Source: Glomus cerebriforme
Lineage: Eukaryota; Glomeromycota; Glomeromycetes; Glomerales; Glomeraceae
Length of the DNA stretch: 64,000 nucleotides
Direction of reading: 5' to 3'
NCBI GenBank assembly: GCA_003550305.1
Contig: QKYT01000052.1
Coordinates: 110,718 to 174,717 of the forward strand
Part shown: positions 1 through 11,875 of the stretch, in pieces
Position numbering within the stretch: the first letter of the stretch is position 1
How the letters are laid out: every line of letters starts with the position of its first letter
The notes under the pieces: model-generated
What the model was told of the DNA's origin: nothing
The model's database searches: none
Seen by the model: only the letters and a program-made list of their open reading frames with translations
Made by a program: the position numbers and the translations under genes

Positions 1-31
1 AAAAAAAAGGAAAAAAAAAAGTATAAATTAC

Positions 32-761
32 TTATTATCAAAAGTATAAAAATCATTCCACATATCTTCTTCAGCAAAACCTTTACCAAAAAATCCTTCA
101 GTTGACGATATCCATAAAATTCTTGCAATAAAATCGTAAAAATAGCCTTGTTTCCATTCAGGTTTATTATCAAAATTGTCATTTGATTTAATTTTATTTA
201 AAATAGTATCAACAAGTTTTATTTTTGTATTTTCAATCAACTTTAATAAATTTTCACCACCTAAATATTTTTGTGGATTTCTAGCTTGATGTGACATTCT
301 AGCAGTAGTTGATTTATCAATGCTAAATGCTTGTTGAACAATTTTGTCAGCAAATGAAGAAAATACAAAATTTTTTTCTTTAAAAATTAGTGGTAAAACA
401 AGTGGATCCAATAAAAATGTTATATTTTTTCCTGCAAGTTTTAAAGTGAATATATTTCCATATTTCTCGCTAAAAAAAAAAAATATATAGATTTTTTAAA
501 AAATTTTTTCTTATTTATAATATTATTATTATTTACTAACCGACATTCTGATAAAAATTTTGTTGGATTTGTTCCATAAGGAATAGCGGAACCGATCCAA
601 GGAATTTTATAAGGTACAATTCGAGGTATCAAAAAATTATGATAATCATCTTTATTAAATTTATTGTTTTTTAATATGTAATAATGAATTATATATCCAA
701 CAACTAACAATAAAATGATATATTGTTTTTCTTCAAATAATATTAAAAATGATATTGGCAT
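32..761 (-). CDS. Cytochrome P450, CYP7/CYP8-like, N-terminal part (3' end off window)
   Basis: Two exons are visible: 761-541 and 469-32. They join in frame across a GTTAGT...TAG intron to give ...LSECREKYGNIFTLKL. A further donor (GTAATT) at 31 shows the gene continues off the left edge. The protein starts with a hydrophobic anchor (about residues 7-30), then the P450 entry motif IPWIGSAIPYG, then KYGNIFTLKLAGK and LLDPLVLP. The SAIPYG and LLDP style resembles the CYP7/CYP8 (oxysterol 7-alpha-hydroxylase, prostacyclin synthase) branch rather than microsomal xenobiotic P450s. The start is the first Met before the anchor. Expected role: ER-anchored monooxygenase acting on a sterol or lipid. 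The heme-binding Cys motif is outside the window, so activity cannot be judged. The family is fairly sure, the subfamily less so. Confidence 0.8.
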
Positions 762-1474
762 TTTAATTAATTATTTGGAACTCCTTAGGGAAAAAAAGTA
801 TATATTTATAAGAATATTTTATAAGATCTAAACCCCCTGACATGTTACATAGTATGGACATAGTGTGGAAAGATTTGCCATTGCAAGTTTTAAGTTTTTT
901 ACCAACTAAAAAAAAATCTAAATGAATGAGATGTCTTATGTGACAGCGATAATCTTTTTTGCGTTGCATTTACTTCCATATTTATAGATTTATCCGAAAA
1001 AAAATGACCTGCCATTCTAAAGCCGGACAAAAGATTTTTTTTTTTCATAATAATTAATTTGATTTGTATACTATATCAAGAAATTATAAATCATAATAAT
1101 TCAATTAAAGCCATTATTATTATTTACGCGTAAGGTAGTACTTTATATTTTGTGTGATGGTTGACGACACAAAAATGCTTGGCATATAAATTCTATATTT
1201 AAAAAGGCATATACTGTCCAAAAACAGTAATGATGCTGAATTGTTAACAGAAAAATTTAAGGCCTTTTTTTGACATACAGTATATATTGACCATTTCACG
1301 AAGCTAATTAACTCTTTGTCTGACCATTTTAAGAAAACCCGTCGTATACTATTAATTAACATTGACGTTTAAAAATGCCTGAGCTGAACGTTGAATAATA
1401 TTTGTTTTTTCCTATCTCAATTCTTTTTTAACTCACTTGATATCACCAATTGCTATTGCGAACTTAATTCCAAT
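762..1474. other. Intergenic, P450 to WW gene
   Basis: This is AT-rich sequence between two divergently oriented genes. It should hold the promoters of both. No credible coding stretch, RNA gene or repeat was seen. Confidence 0.5.
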
Positions 1475-2013
1475 ATGAACACTCCTTTGCCTGCTGGATG
1501 GAATTCATACGTGAGTCGATATGATCATGTTCTTTTATTGTTTAATTGATGAAGATTAAAATTCATTGTCGTTCCCGTTTCTCATTTTAGGTTGACCCGG
1601 CAGGGCGAATTTATTGTACGTATTCATTGTTCTTTTGATTATGAACTTGTTATTTTAAACTTTATATTTCATTTCTTTTTAATAGATCATGATACAAGTA
1701 CCGGCGTTACTCAATGGGTAACTATTGAAACCTTTACTTTCTTTTGTATCAAGTATTTAGATTTGCTTACGCTTAACAAAACAAATTTATATTGAATTTA
1801 TACTAGAATCCTCCTTCAGTAAATCCACCCATAGCAGTTTCAACATCTCGTCCAAAGAAATCAGGCTTTCTTCAAAATATCTCGAATTTTATTCAAACTG
1901 CTAATCAACAAGCTATACAACAGAGACAACAACAACAACTACTGCTACAACAAAATCCTGCTTTGGCTCGACAAATCATAGCGAATAACCGGCGACAAAG
2001 CTTTGCTCTATAA
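1475..2013 (+). CDS. Small WW-domain protein, four exons
   Basis: Four short exons (1475-1510, 1591-1615, 1686-1717, 1807-2013) join in frame to a 99-aa protein. All three introns have GT-AG ends (GTGAGT, GTACGT and GTAACT donors). Residues 4-34 form a compact WW domain: first Trp at 9, GRIYY around 17-21, TSTGVTQW ending in the second Trp at 31, and PP at 33-34. WW domains bind Pro-rich peptides. The remainder (about 35-99) is basic and Gln/Asn-rich (QQRQQQQLLLQQ), probably disordered or helical, and ends NNRRQSFAL. No catalytic domain is attached, so an adaptor role is inferred. The exons are too short for simple ORF calling. The continuous domain across three junctions is strong support. 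Confidence 0.82.
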
Positions 2014-2856
2014 CCAGGTCGCAAATCAGTGTGATGATGCAATGGCTGGTTATACTAAATATACTAAATATACCTAAACTACAATACTGCAGTGCAGTAA
2101 CGTTATTTAGTTTTTCTTTTTTTTTCATAGTTTACATATTTGTTAAATTGTTTAAAAGCAAATGCTATGTTTTTTTTTTATTATCTCACGACTTTAATCG
2201 AATTTTGATATATTTCTCTCTTTTGGTCGTGTTTATGATTTTTTTTAAATATAATAAACAAATATATTAGATGTTTGTGTAGTAATACAATCAGAGCTTT
2301 CATATGTTTCATCCAAGTTTTTTATTAGCCGCAGCAACCACGAAAAATGTTTAAATAATTGAATGTTAAAATCTATACCATAAAAGATCTAGTTTTGTAA
2401 ATAAAAAACTTTTTATACAAAGTCGGTAATCTAAGTCACCTAAAGCCTAATTATGTTATAACATTTTGTGATGATTTAAAACCAATTTAGTAATTGTAAC
2501 CGTTTTTTTCTTAATAAAGACAGCAGCGCACAAATTACATCTAATCAATGATACTATAAAATCTAAACTACTTTGTGAGACAATACTTTTATGCATAATT
2601 TCTTTGTGACAAAAATCGTCGTTCTTGATTCACCAAATCTATTTGTCACACTAATGCACAATATATATCATTGTTATATAATACTGGACGTGATAGTTAA
2701 TGCGGTGAAATTTGTGTATAAATCGGATGTCAATTATATATAAATATCTTAGTTTTCTCTCTTTCTTATCTTTGTAGCTTCGTTTTACATTATTGTAAGT
2801 GTTCTAGATTATTACTATTTTGAGTTGGAAAATTGTGAAAAAATTTCTTTGATAGT
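2014..2856. other. Intergenic, WW gene to F-box gene
   Basis: AT-rich sequence with T-rich tracts. It should contain the WW gene 3' end and the F-box gene promoter; a TATA-like TATAAAT lies near 2717. No other gene or repeat was recognised. Confidence 0.45.
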
Positions 2857-4592
2857 ATGTCCGAAAAAGGAATGATGTCAGAAATCTATTCTTGTGACTT
2901 TGAATTTAATTACTTGGATTACACTGATTACACTCGAAAAGATTTAAATTTAAATGATAACATAGGATGTTTATCAACAACAAAGAATCAAATATATCAA
3001 GATTTCAAAGAAATAACAAACAAAAAATTTTCTTCATCAAATGTTAAACCAAATTTATGTTCATTACCTACGGAAATTCTTTTAAAAATTTTATATGAAT
3101 TAATCTTATCAGAAAATTCGAATTCACCAAAAACTGCAGTAATTTCTTTACCTTTAGTATGCAAATTATTTTATAAATTATCTCATGATAGAGTTGTATG
3201 GGAACAAGTTTTTATAAATGATTATGATGTTGATGCAAGAAAAAGAAGATTTATTTTTTGTAATTTCAGAAAAATTTTTTATCGTAGATCAAAGTTAAAT
3301 ATTGAAAAAATGGATTCTAGTATTCAAGTGTTGGAAAATTTTCATTTTAATGATTTATCTCCAAGTGAGTTAAGTTTGGATAATGTATTGGATGAATTAA
3401 CATGTTTGTGGGTTCTTGTATCAGAAAATGGTGAGCGAAAAGTTATTTTCATTTTCAGTTATTCTCATTTTCTTTTTGTTATGCCATGTCATGTCGGTAT
3501 CAAAGATTTTCTAACCTAATATTATCTTTTCAGATGGAAGAAATTTAAAAAAGCTTACAGAATTGGAAGCACCAGAATTTTGTTGTAAGATTTTCAATTT
3601 ATTATTTGCAGACATGGATTCTTCTTTGAAACATTTGGCTTGTGTATTCATTTCTTTAAAGATTATTTCTATGATGTTGGCATATGGTGAGTTTAGAATT
3701 TACTTTTCTTTTTCTTTTTTCTTTCTTTTTTTTTTTTTTTTNTTTTTTTTTTTTTTTTTAATATATAATTGTATTAATTTATCACTTATTATTATTATTA
3801 TTATTATTAAAGGTACAAAATCATACACGTCCATTGTGAAAACTATGGTGGACAAATTACATGATCGAATATTAAATTGGGATCCTACCAAAGATGCAGT
3901 ATTTCCCATGTTAGATTGTCATGCTCTCCATATCTATTTAGCTTGTGGAGCTCGTGATGATTTTAAAATTGTTCCAGAATCTTTAATTTTTGATGCAAGA
4001 AAATCGGATAAATGGTTACAATGGACGGATATGGTTGATGTATGTAACATATATAATTTTAATTATTTTTATATTTAATGTATATACCGAATTTTTTTTT
4101 TTTTTTAAAAAAAAACCCCTTTAATCTTTTTTTATTTAGGTATATTCATCGAATAAGATATTATGGTGTCTTAGAAATGACGGATATGATTGGCCTTCTT
4201 GTCCTCCGAAACGATGGAAAGGATTATGCATAGATCCTGCACTTACAATAGTTGAAGAAATATTAAAAATGGAAATAACATTCACCGAAATTGAAATTGA
4301 TGATGAAAGAGACGATGATACTTTCAGTGATGATTTAGAGGATGATGAAGGAACTTATCATGATAATTCCTCATATTATATTATGGAAGGAGTATTAACT
4401 GATGATACCGGTACAAGTTATTATCTGGAAGGTAAATCATTTCCAGTAGATAAAGGTCGTAGAGTGAATTTTGAGTTTAAGGATAACGGAATGTTGGTAA
4501 AGTTTTATGGGTTTATGACAGCATTTGGAATTACTGGAAGGTATTGGAGAACTAGTGAAAATGCTGGATTTTTTTGGATGTGGTCATACTAA
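2857..4592 (+). CDS. F-box protein, four exons
   Basis: Exons 2857-3430, 3534-3686, 3813-4039 and 4140-4592 join in frame to 468 aa, with introns starting GTGAGC, GTGAGT and GTATGT. The F-box-like segment is near residues 68-120: LCSLPTEILLKILYEL, then LPLVCKLFYKLSHDRVVWEQVF. F-box proteins bring substrates to SCF ubiquitin ligases through Skp1. The central part is all-helical and unrecognised. Near the C-terminus come an acidic linker (ERDDDTFSDDLEDDEG) and a beta-rich module (YYIMEGVLTDDTGTSYY ... VNFEFKDNG ... GFFWMWSY) that may bind the substrate. The second intron has a long T tract containing one N. The F-box call is good and the substrate unknown. Confidence 0.8.
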
Positions 4593-4758
4593 TTTATCAT
4601 TAGAAAAAATAAATATTTTTTATAGAAATATGTACAATATATTTAAATGACAACGAATCAATTTATTTAAATAAAAGTGAACATGACGTAATGACTGACG
4701 TATCTATTTCGTAATGTACAAATATTGATCGACACACACTATAAAATAATTCATTAAA

Positions 4759-6111
4759 ATGGTAAAATGGATTATTCTGATTTACTATCGAATAAAAAAA
4801 ATGTCAATTTGTGAAAGATGCAAAGAATGCAACAAGTCAAATAGTGGATTTAATTGGTGTCGTGATTGTAATGCGAGACATTTTCAACAAAATTTTAACA
4901 ATTGGAAGAGTGGTAATGATGATATTGATAGATTTATTCAAGATACTCAGTTATCAGCAATTTGGTGGACTAAATTATTAGAGTGGATACCTTATGATAG
5001 ATTTTATGATATTGAATATATTGCAAGAGGTGGGTTTGGCAAAGTATATAGAGCAAAATGGATTGATGGACGTATATGTAATTGGGATAACGAAAGTAAG
5101 AATTGGAATAGACTCCATCCAAATGAATTTGTAGCTCTAAAAAGTTTAAATAATTCAGAAAAAGTTACATTAGAATATATCAATGAGGTAATTAAATTTT
5201 AATAATTTAAAGAAATTTTCGATTTTTTTTTTTTTTTTTTGAAAACTAAATATACTGTATATTCTATTATTTAGATTACATCATATCATAAAATCACTGA
5301 ACCTTTTATTATTGAGCTTTATGGAATAACTCAAGAACCGAAAACAAAAAATTATATGATTGTTTTGCAATATGCAGAACATGGAAGTTTACGAAATTAT
5401 TTAGATCAGAATTATAATAAATTAAATTGGAAAGAAAAGATTTATATTTTATATGATATTTCAAATGGACTTGACCAAATTCATAAGAAAGGATTAATTC
5501 ATCGAAATTTACATCTTGGTAATATATTAAGACTTGAATGTGGAACTTCTATAACTGATATAGGATTATATAAACCTGCAGATTATAATGTATTTGAAAA
5601 TAAAATATTTGGTGTCTTACCTTATGTAGCTCCGGAAATTTTACGAGGACAAAGTCATAACAAAGCTTCTGATATCTATAGTTTTGGTATAATTATGTAT
5701 GAAGTAATTTCAGGATTACCCCCATATCATAATGTACCTCATAATGAACTTTTGGCTTTAAGAATTTGTCAAGGACTTAGACCAAAATTTAATATTAAAA
5801 TACCAGAATTAATTTTGCGTTTAATTAAACGATGTTTAGACGCAAATCCTTTGAATCGTCCAAATGCTAATGAAATATGGGATACTTTATTGCAATGGTA
5901 TAACGAAGATGATACAGAATTATATAAGCAAATTAAAGTAGTAGAAGAAATTAATAAGAATTTATCTACTAGTGTTATTACATTATCAGATGAAGCAATT
6001 TATACAAGTAGGTTATTTAATTTCAATAATCTTCCAGAACCAAAAAATTCCGATGACTATTATAAACAATATAACCATGGAATATTAAGTAAATATGCGT
6101 ATATTGTATAA
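4759..6111 (+). CDS. Protein kinase-like gene with HRN in place of HRD (candidate pseudokinase)
   Basis: Exons 4759-5187 and 5275-6111 (intron GTAATT...TTAG) give 421 aa. A second Met at 4801 would give 407 aa and better matches the paralog at 51269. Order: a Cys cluster (CERCKEC ... WCRDC, residues 18-37), then a TKL-like kinase domain: Gly loop ARGGFGKV at 89-96, VALK Lys at 128, HRNLHLGNIL from about 219, DIG at 238 in place of DFG, APEIL, and DIYSFGIIMYE. The catalytic-loop Asp is Asn (residue 221), so phosphotransfer is expected to be weak or absent although the Lys and metal-binding Asp remain. The tail (IYTSRLFNFNNLPEPKNS) is shared with the 51269 gene. Kinases of this type are greatly expanded in Rhizophagus. 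Intron position is conserved between the two copies. Confidence 0.88.
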
Positions 6112-7015
6112 TAATTTATAGTTTAAATTTCTTTGATCTTAATACTATCTTAATTATTGTATATTTAAATCTTATAAATATCTTTATTTCTTATTTATTA
6201 TATTTTAAAAAAAATATTTTTTATGAGTTGATTTATATACTGTATACTATATATATGTTGTACGTCAGATAAATAAATTCTTTTATTAATTTTAATAAGA
6301 CCAAGAGTATATCTATTGATGTGTTTATAACCAGAATGAATAAATACATGTTTATGAAATTGTGAAAACAAAGTAAATTATATTACGCATGAGAATAGAA
6401 CCTTTGAGTAGTAGATTTCTGATATATACTGAAAACTAAATTTATCATCACAATTCGACGTGTTAATAAGTTTTTTCTCAAATTTAGTTTGTTCATATTT
6501 GTTGACTAGCTTTCTACTTCAAGGTTAATTTAAATTTTTTACGTACATTTATAATTGGATTTATACTAAATCTAATGACCATTTAAAATTGTATCAATTT
6601 TACCGGAGGAATTTGATTTAGTATGTCTCATACTCTATGAAATCCTGATAAGAGGATAGAAATATAATTTTAAAATAGTTACCGATACTTCTTGACAATA
6701 ATTATTCATCATCATTCAGATTCTATAATAGCTAAATAATTAATTAACATTAATGTCTTTAAAACATAATTTCAATTGAATTGAGTAAAAAAAAAATATA
6801 TATATATACTGATTAAAGATGGTTTATTGTATGAACATCAACGGTAACGCGGCATCGATAATTATATGTTTTGCTCTTGAATAAAAAGGCTTTAATGGCT
6901 GATTCTCCAATGAATTAAACAATAATAGATTCAAAAATTAAGTTTTTAGGGTTGCAAAATACATTACTTATTAAGAAAATTTATAACTACTAAAAACTGA
7001 ATTTAAAATTTTTAT
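6112..7015. other. Intergenic between convergent kinase and F-box/LRR genes
   Basis: AT-rich 3' flanks of two convergent genes. No coding or repeat signal beyond simple AT runs near 6790-6810. Confidence 0.45.
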
Positions 7016-8779
7016 TTATATTAACCAAAAGTTGTCGAAATTTTGCCATTCATCATGTAAATGTTTTTCTACAATGTAAATATTTATTTCTAAATTATAA
7101 AGAATTGTCATTAATTTCATATAATTATGTAAGGAACGATTATTATTTAGAGAAGAATCAATGAAGGAATTAAATCCAAGATTTTTCAAATTTGAATTCT
7201 TAATTTTAATATATTCAACGATTGCTTCTAAATACCCGAAACTCATCGCAGTGTAAAGATCCAATGTGGTTATAGGTACCTCTATTTCATCAAGTATTAA
7301 TTTTAAAATTTTTGGATTGATGGATATATTAAGACTGAGATGCCTTAAAGATGAAGGAAATGATTTAGCGAAAGATTGAGTACTAAATCTTATTTCATCA
7401 ATTTGAATATGTCGTGAATTGTAACTCTCCACTAAGATTAAATGTTTGAGATTATTAAGAGATGGTAAAACTTCAACAAATTTAGAGAAATATTTCGGAA
7501 TTATTATTAATGATAAGTAAGTTAATGAATTACAATATAATGAGATTGATTGAATTATTGTTTCATTAATATGTTCAACTGTAAGTTTTTGTAAGTTATT
7601 ATTAGATAAACGTATTAGAATTTCGATTGCTTTGATGTAATTATTTTTATCGTACATTGGATCGAATCTAATCTGATAAAATTTTAAATTCTTGATATGA
7701 ATTGGAGCGATTGTATTCATATGAGATGTACAGAATTCGAGAACGTCATAATCACAGAAATACTTAGTAAATTCCAAAGTTTCCAATGAATGCCGAATGG
7801 AAAGGAAAGGTAACAATCCTCCTATATCACTAAAATATCGGAACTTTAATGATTTCAAAGTATTCTTTGTTTGTTGATATTCCGCAAGTGAAGAGAAAAA
7901 AGTATCAGATCCCTTTTCATCACGCCATTCTTCAAAGAAACTAATAGATTGAAGATTTTTTTGATTTTTAATTATTCCTGAAGTTATATTGCGAACGAAA
8001 TTAATATGTTCAACAAATTCGTTCTCAATAAATGAGTGTATAATTAAATTTTGAATATTATCGCAACATAAATTTAATTTTATGAAAATTCCTGAAATTG
8101 CTTTAATAAAATCTTTTTGATGATAAGTCGGTTCAAATCCTAGAAAAGTGTACTTTAATGATTCAATATTTGCCATAGCATCCTTAAAATTCCCAAACTT
8201 AGAAATGTCATAAAGTTCCAAGAAATTAGAAGTAACTTCTTCATCAAAAATTTCTCCAGGATCACCATAATAATCAAAATCGTCATTTATTTTGTTGTGA
8301 TCATATTCAATATTCAAAGATACGAAACCTCGAGTATTTTTGAAAACATAAGTTCCAACGAGTTGATATACGAAAATCATTTCAACATATTTGGGGTTTC
8401 GATTTAATAAAACAAAAAGCCATTTTGTAACTGATGTTTTAAAAGATGAAAAATCAAAATGTTGTATGAAGGATGAATAATTATATAGTGTAGAAGGTAA
8501 AGATGATGATAAAGATGAATTAAAAGCTCTTCTTCGTAATAATTGATTTCTCCATTGAGCATCAAGACTCTGTATTAAAGTTTGAATAATTTTAGGACTT
8601 TCAGATTTAAAAGGGTTCTTCCAAAGTAATGGAATAGCTAATTGACACCAAATACGATTTACTCGGATACAATTGTATAATGTTAAATGGTCATTAGTGA
8701 GATAAAGAAGAATTTCTAAAATACAATCGTTAACAATTTGTGGTGGTTGAGAAACTTGAACGGTTTCTGAAATTAACAT
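7016..8779 (-). CDS. F-box / leucine-rich-repeat-like protein
   Basis: A single 587-aa exon. Residues about 10-60 (PPQIVNDCILEILLYL ... CIRVNRIWCQLAIPLLWKNPF) form a fungal-type F-box ending in the usual LWKNP. The rest has irregular LRR-like periodicity: NLKSLKF-type strands, SLETLEF, NLQKLTVEHI, SLTYLSLIIIP, NLKHLILVES, SLRHLSLNIS, ITTLDLYT, NLKNLGFNS. This is the standard build of the large Rhizophagus F-box/LRR family, thought to select substrates for SCF E3 ligases. Start is the first Met before the F-box. No introns, unlike the F-box gene at 2857, so they are not close paralogs. Substrate unknown. Confidence 0.85.
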   Translation of the reverse strand: MLISETVQVSQPPQIVNDCILEILLYLTNDHLTLYNCIRVNRIWCQLAIPLLWKNPFKSESPKIIQTLIQSLDAQWRNQLLRRRAFNSSLSSSLPSTLYNYSSFIQHFDFSSFKTSVTKWLFVLLNRNPKYVEMIFVYQLVGTYVFKNTRGFVSLNIEYDHNKINDDFDYYGDPGEIFDEEVTSNFLELYDISKFGNFKDAMANIESLKYTFLGFEPTYHQKDFIKAISGIFIKLNLCCDNIQNLIIHSFIENEFVEHINFVRNITSGIIKNQKNLQSISFFEEWRDEKGSDTFFSSLAEYQQTKNTLKSLKFRYFSDIGGLLPFLSIRHSLETLEFTKYFCDYDVLEFCTSHMNTIAPIHIKNLKFYQIRFDPMYDKNNYIKAIEILIRLSNNNLQKLTVEHINETIIQSISLYCNSLTYLSLIIIPKYFSKFVEVLPSLNNLKHLILVESYNSRHIQIDEIRFSTQSFAKSFPSSLRHLSLNISINPKILKLILDEIEVPITTLDLYTAMSFGYLEAIVEYIKIKNSNLKNLGFNSFIDSSLNNNRSLHNYMKLMTILYNLEINIYIVEKHLHDEWQNFDNFWLI

Positions 8780-10318
8780 AATGAAATTTTAAATTTATAA
8801 AGGGTGAAAATAAAAGTGGCGAAATAAAAAAAAAATGTAAACGACGGGAATGTTATAATATTCCGTCAATCATGTGTAACAAATGTTACGCAATAATCCT
8901 GCCATGGACTAGTCATTTTTTATGTTGATCCAATTGTTATAGAAAGACTGACGATGTAGCAAAATGTCCAATTCATTTAATGTACAGTAACTAAAACATC
9001 TGTCCATCTGGTCCTAATGATTCTGAGGATAAAACTTTAACATATGATGTTGGAACGATTCATAGGATGAAAAAAAACTTATCGTATATGCTTGAAATTA
9101 GGAAATAATAGATATAGAACCAAGCAGTTATATAGGGAATTCTAGTCTAAACCAAATCAGCTAATTCGACTAGTTTTTCCTTGATAAGGAAGTTAAAAGC
9201 AAGAGAAATTTAAAGAGAGTTCTAGTTCTTAAAAAGATTATAAGAGAAAAAAAACTAAAGAGTATTTATAATAAAGTTAAATTAAGAAAATGTAATTAGC
9301 AGTCATCTGTTAAAGAAGAGGGAAGTGGAATATTTATGAGCATTTGATTTTTCATTTATATTACTTTGAGAATGTGTAAAATGTGTCGATTATGCGATAT
9401 ACTACATAATTTAGTTTATTTGTTCATGTGAAAAATGTTTTCGTTAAAATTTTTACGCGTCGCGTCATTTGTGTCATTCTGTTGTATATCACCCGCAGTG
9501 ACACTTATAAATAAAGCCGGTCATGAATTTTAAAACTTGAGTAAAGCGATTTTATTAAACTAATAATTAACATATACAACAACGGAAGAAAATTATTTCT
9601 TACAAAGATGTTATTAGCATATTTTTATCAATCTAAAAATGTACTATATATAGATGGAAGTAATATTAAGCAAAGCAGGCACAAGAAGCAAGAGATAAGG
9701 CATTTCAAAAGATAGACAGACTGTCAGATTTATTTAATCAAGAAAGCCCATAGAATTCAAACTGCCAATAAAAGAGAAGGAATTGTAATTTGCTTGAGAT
9801 CGAATAACAATATATAACAATATATACTTCAAATTCCAGAAATATGTGATAAAAGTATAGTATTACTGTTTTTTGTCTTTTTTTGCCATATATTTACTAA
9901 ACTTTCGATTTTTTATGATAATAACCTGGTTTTCATGTCAATTGCAGTGAATTTTTTGTTTATAAAAGAGTAACAAGATTTTCCAGCTCCTTCTATGATT
10001 AAAAAAGATATATCTTATGGGATTACTGTTTTGTTACTATTGTATAAATACAAAGAAAACAATCATTTTTACCGCTTGCGCCACCCTATGGAATAATGTG
10101 TTGAATGTTAGTTTGTTATGTAAATATAATAATTTAAAATCAATTCACCTAATGTAATTTTTATAATTGAACAAAAAAAATTTGCAAAATGAAATATATT
10201 TATATTCAAACATTATTTTCTTTATTCAATTTCAAGAATATATTAAAGACATTTTTATGAAATAGGATTCCTCATTTTAAACATTCTTCCTGATATGAAT
10301 ATTAGAATACTAATTCAT
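8780..10318. other. Intergenic stretch with no recognisable gene
   Basis: About 1.5 kb of AT-rich sequence upstream of the F-box/LRR gene. A short open stretch near 8999-9109 (PSGPNDSEDKTLTYDVGT) looks coding-like but has no start and no extension. It may be a relic. Confidence 0.35.
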
Positions 10319-10894
10319 TCATACTTTAAGTTTTGTTACTTGTGTTAAGTCAGAAATTCTTTCCCCAAAAATTCCATCCTTATCAACTTCATGTTTATGT
10401 AAATAAGATAATGCTACATCTTCATAAATTATATGTTATTTAAAAAAAGAAATAGTACCAATAAAAAGTCTAATGTCTTTTTTTGTAATAAACATAATAC
10501 TGTAATTGCCATGGTTTGAAATCTTTCGTAAAATAAATCTCTGGAAAAATTTTCTTCATTAGATGCTTTAACATATAATATTCCTTTTTTAGCCGTAGAT
10601 ACTTTTGCTAAAGTTGACAATACAATCTTTCCAACACATTGAGGTACAATTAACAAATAATAATTTTCGGATCAATTTTGCTACATTTTGATGATCTTGT
10701 TACGTTACCTCTTTTTGAAAATTTTTTGTAACCTTGAAAAGTGATAAGGAATCCATATTCGCTAAAATGAATAAACCAAATGTTCCATATTCTTTAAACA
10801 AACTTGTATTTGTATTTATTTGAGAATTTTGTGTATAAAATCTTCGTAATGATATACGCTGTGAAGATAAATATGCACGAATTAAACTTAACAT
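10319..10894 (-). pseudogene. Decayed gene with mitochondrial-presequence-like start
   Basis: From 10894 the frame reads MLSLIRAYLSSQRISLRR, an Arg/Ser/Leu-rich, acid-free start like a mitochondrial presequence. It then reads SLFKEYGTFGLFILANMDS and stops at 10700. Coding-like pieces continue in other frames: LLIVPQCVGKIVLSTLAK ... AKKGILYVKASNEE, then FPEIYFTKDFKPWQL, then YEDVALSYLHKHEVDK and GIFGERISDLTQVTKL ending at 10319. No set of normal introns that I could find restores one frame, so frameshift decay is the best reading. The KEYG-hydrophobic segment loosely recalls DUF1279 proteins of mitochondria, but I do not claim that identity. Confidence 0.4.
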
Positions 10895-11875
10895 ATTAGA
10901 AAGAATAGAAAGAATATAATATATTTATTTTGAATTTTCGACTTTTATTTGTATATTTGAGTGTATATATACAGTATATAACATATTCAACTTTGGATGA
11001 ATTACAAATTTAGAGTTATAAGACGTTTATTTGTATATAACTAATTATTAATGTCACATGATTCGTATGCATTGTACTGTAGGTCAACTAATTGAGAATC
11101 TTGAAAGTCTATTAAAGTTAAGAAAAAAATTAGTAATTGTTGGATTAATTACACAACGACAATATAAATTTAGACACAATACCTTCATTATTTTCATAAC
11201 GAAGCAATAATAGATGAATTAATTAAAATCCTAACTAGCAACATTCAATATCAATCTGCAAGATCGTCTACAGACTACATTTGCATGTGGTCTGTGGAAG
11301 GAATCTCAACGACTCATAAAATACTGTATTATTAACTATAATTATAGAACTTTTCTTTAGTTTAATCAGTTCTCTAAAATCCTTTAAATTCTTTTTTATT
11401 AAAATTTGATTAATATGTTATAAAATTTTCATTTTCGGCGCCTGATCTATCTCTGCTTTAGTAAAGGTTTTATAAAGTTAAATACTAATAAATTAATTAC
11501 AATAATGTAAGAATTAAGCAGACTTATGCCATTAGTTATATTTATTACTCCTTTTAAAGAATTCAATTATTTGCGTATCATAAACATCAAATAATTAACA
11601 TAATCTCCAATATTTAAATACAAATAATAGCATGGCAGTATATTTTTTTACTCATAATAAAATAATCGTCAATAATTTTTAATGTACAGGATCTTACTAC
11701 ATTTAGTATCGGTCTTATATCATGATTCGTAATAGTAATTGCGTGATGTATGACGAATCAATTAAGAATTACTCTCATAATACATATAGTATATATAATA
11801 TCTTTTTTTTTTCCAAATCTTACAAATCTTATCAAACTCTTCAAAACTCAAAACCATAAATATCTAAAATAGATA
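10895..11875. other. Intergenic between decayed gene and BTB gene
   Basis: AT-rich. It contains a small near-perfect hairpin at about 11269-11294 (ACAGACTACAT, TTGC, ATGTGGTCTGT). No gene recognised. Confidence 0.4.

Noticed and set aside
1120..1362. 80-aa minus-strand ORF
   Set aside because: No domain, no splice context, typical of chance in AT-rich DNA.
3700..3909. Minus-strand ORF with poly-Lys
   Set aside because: Antisense of the F-box gene intron T tract and exon 3.
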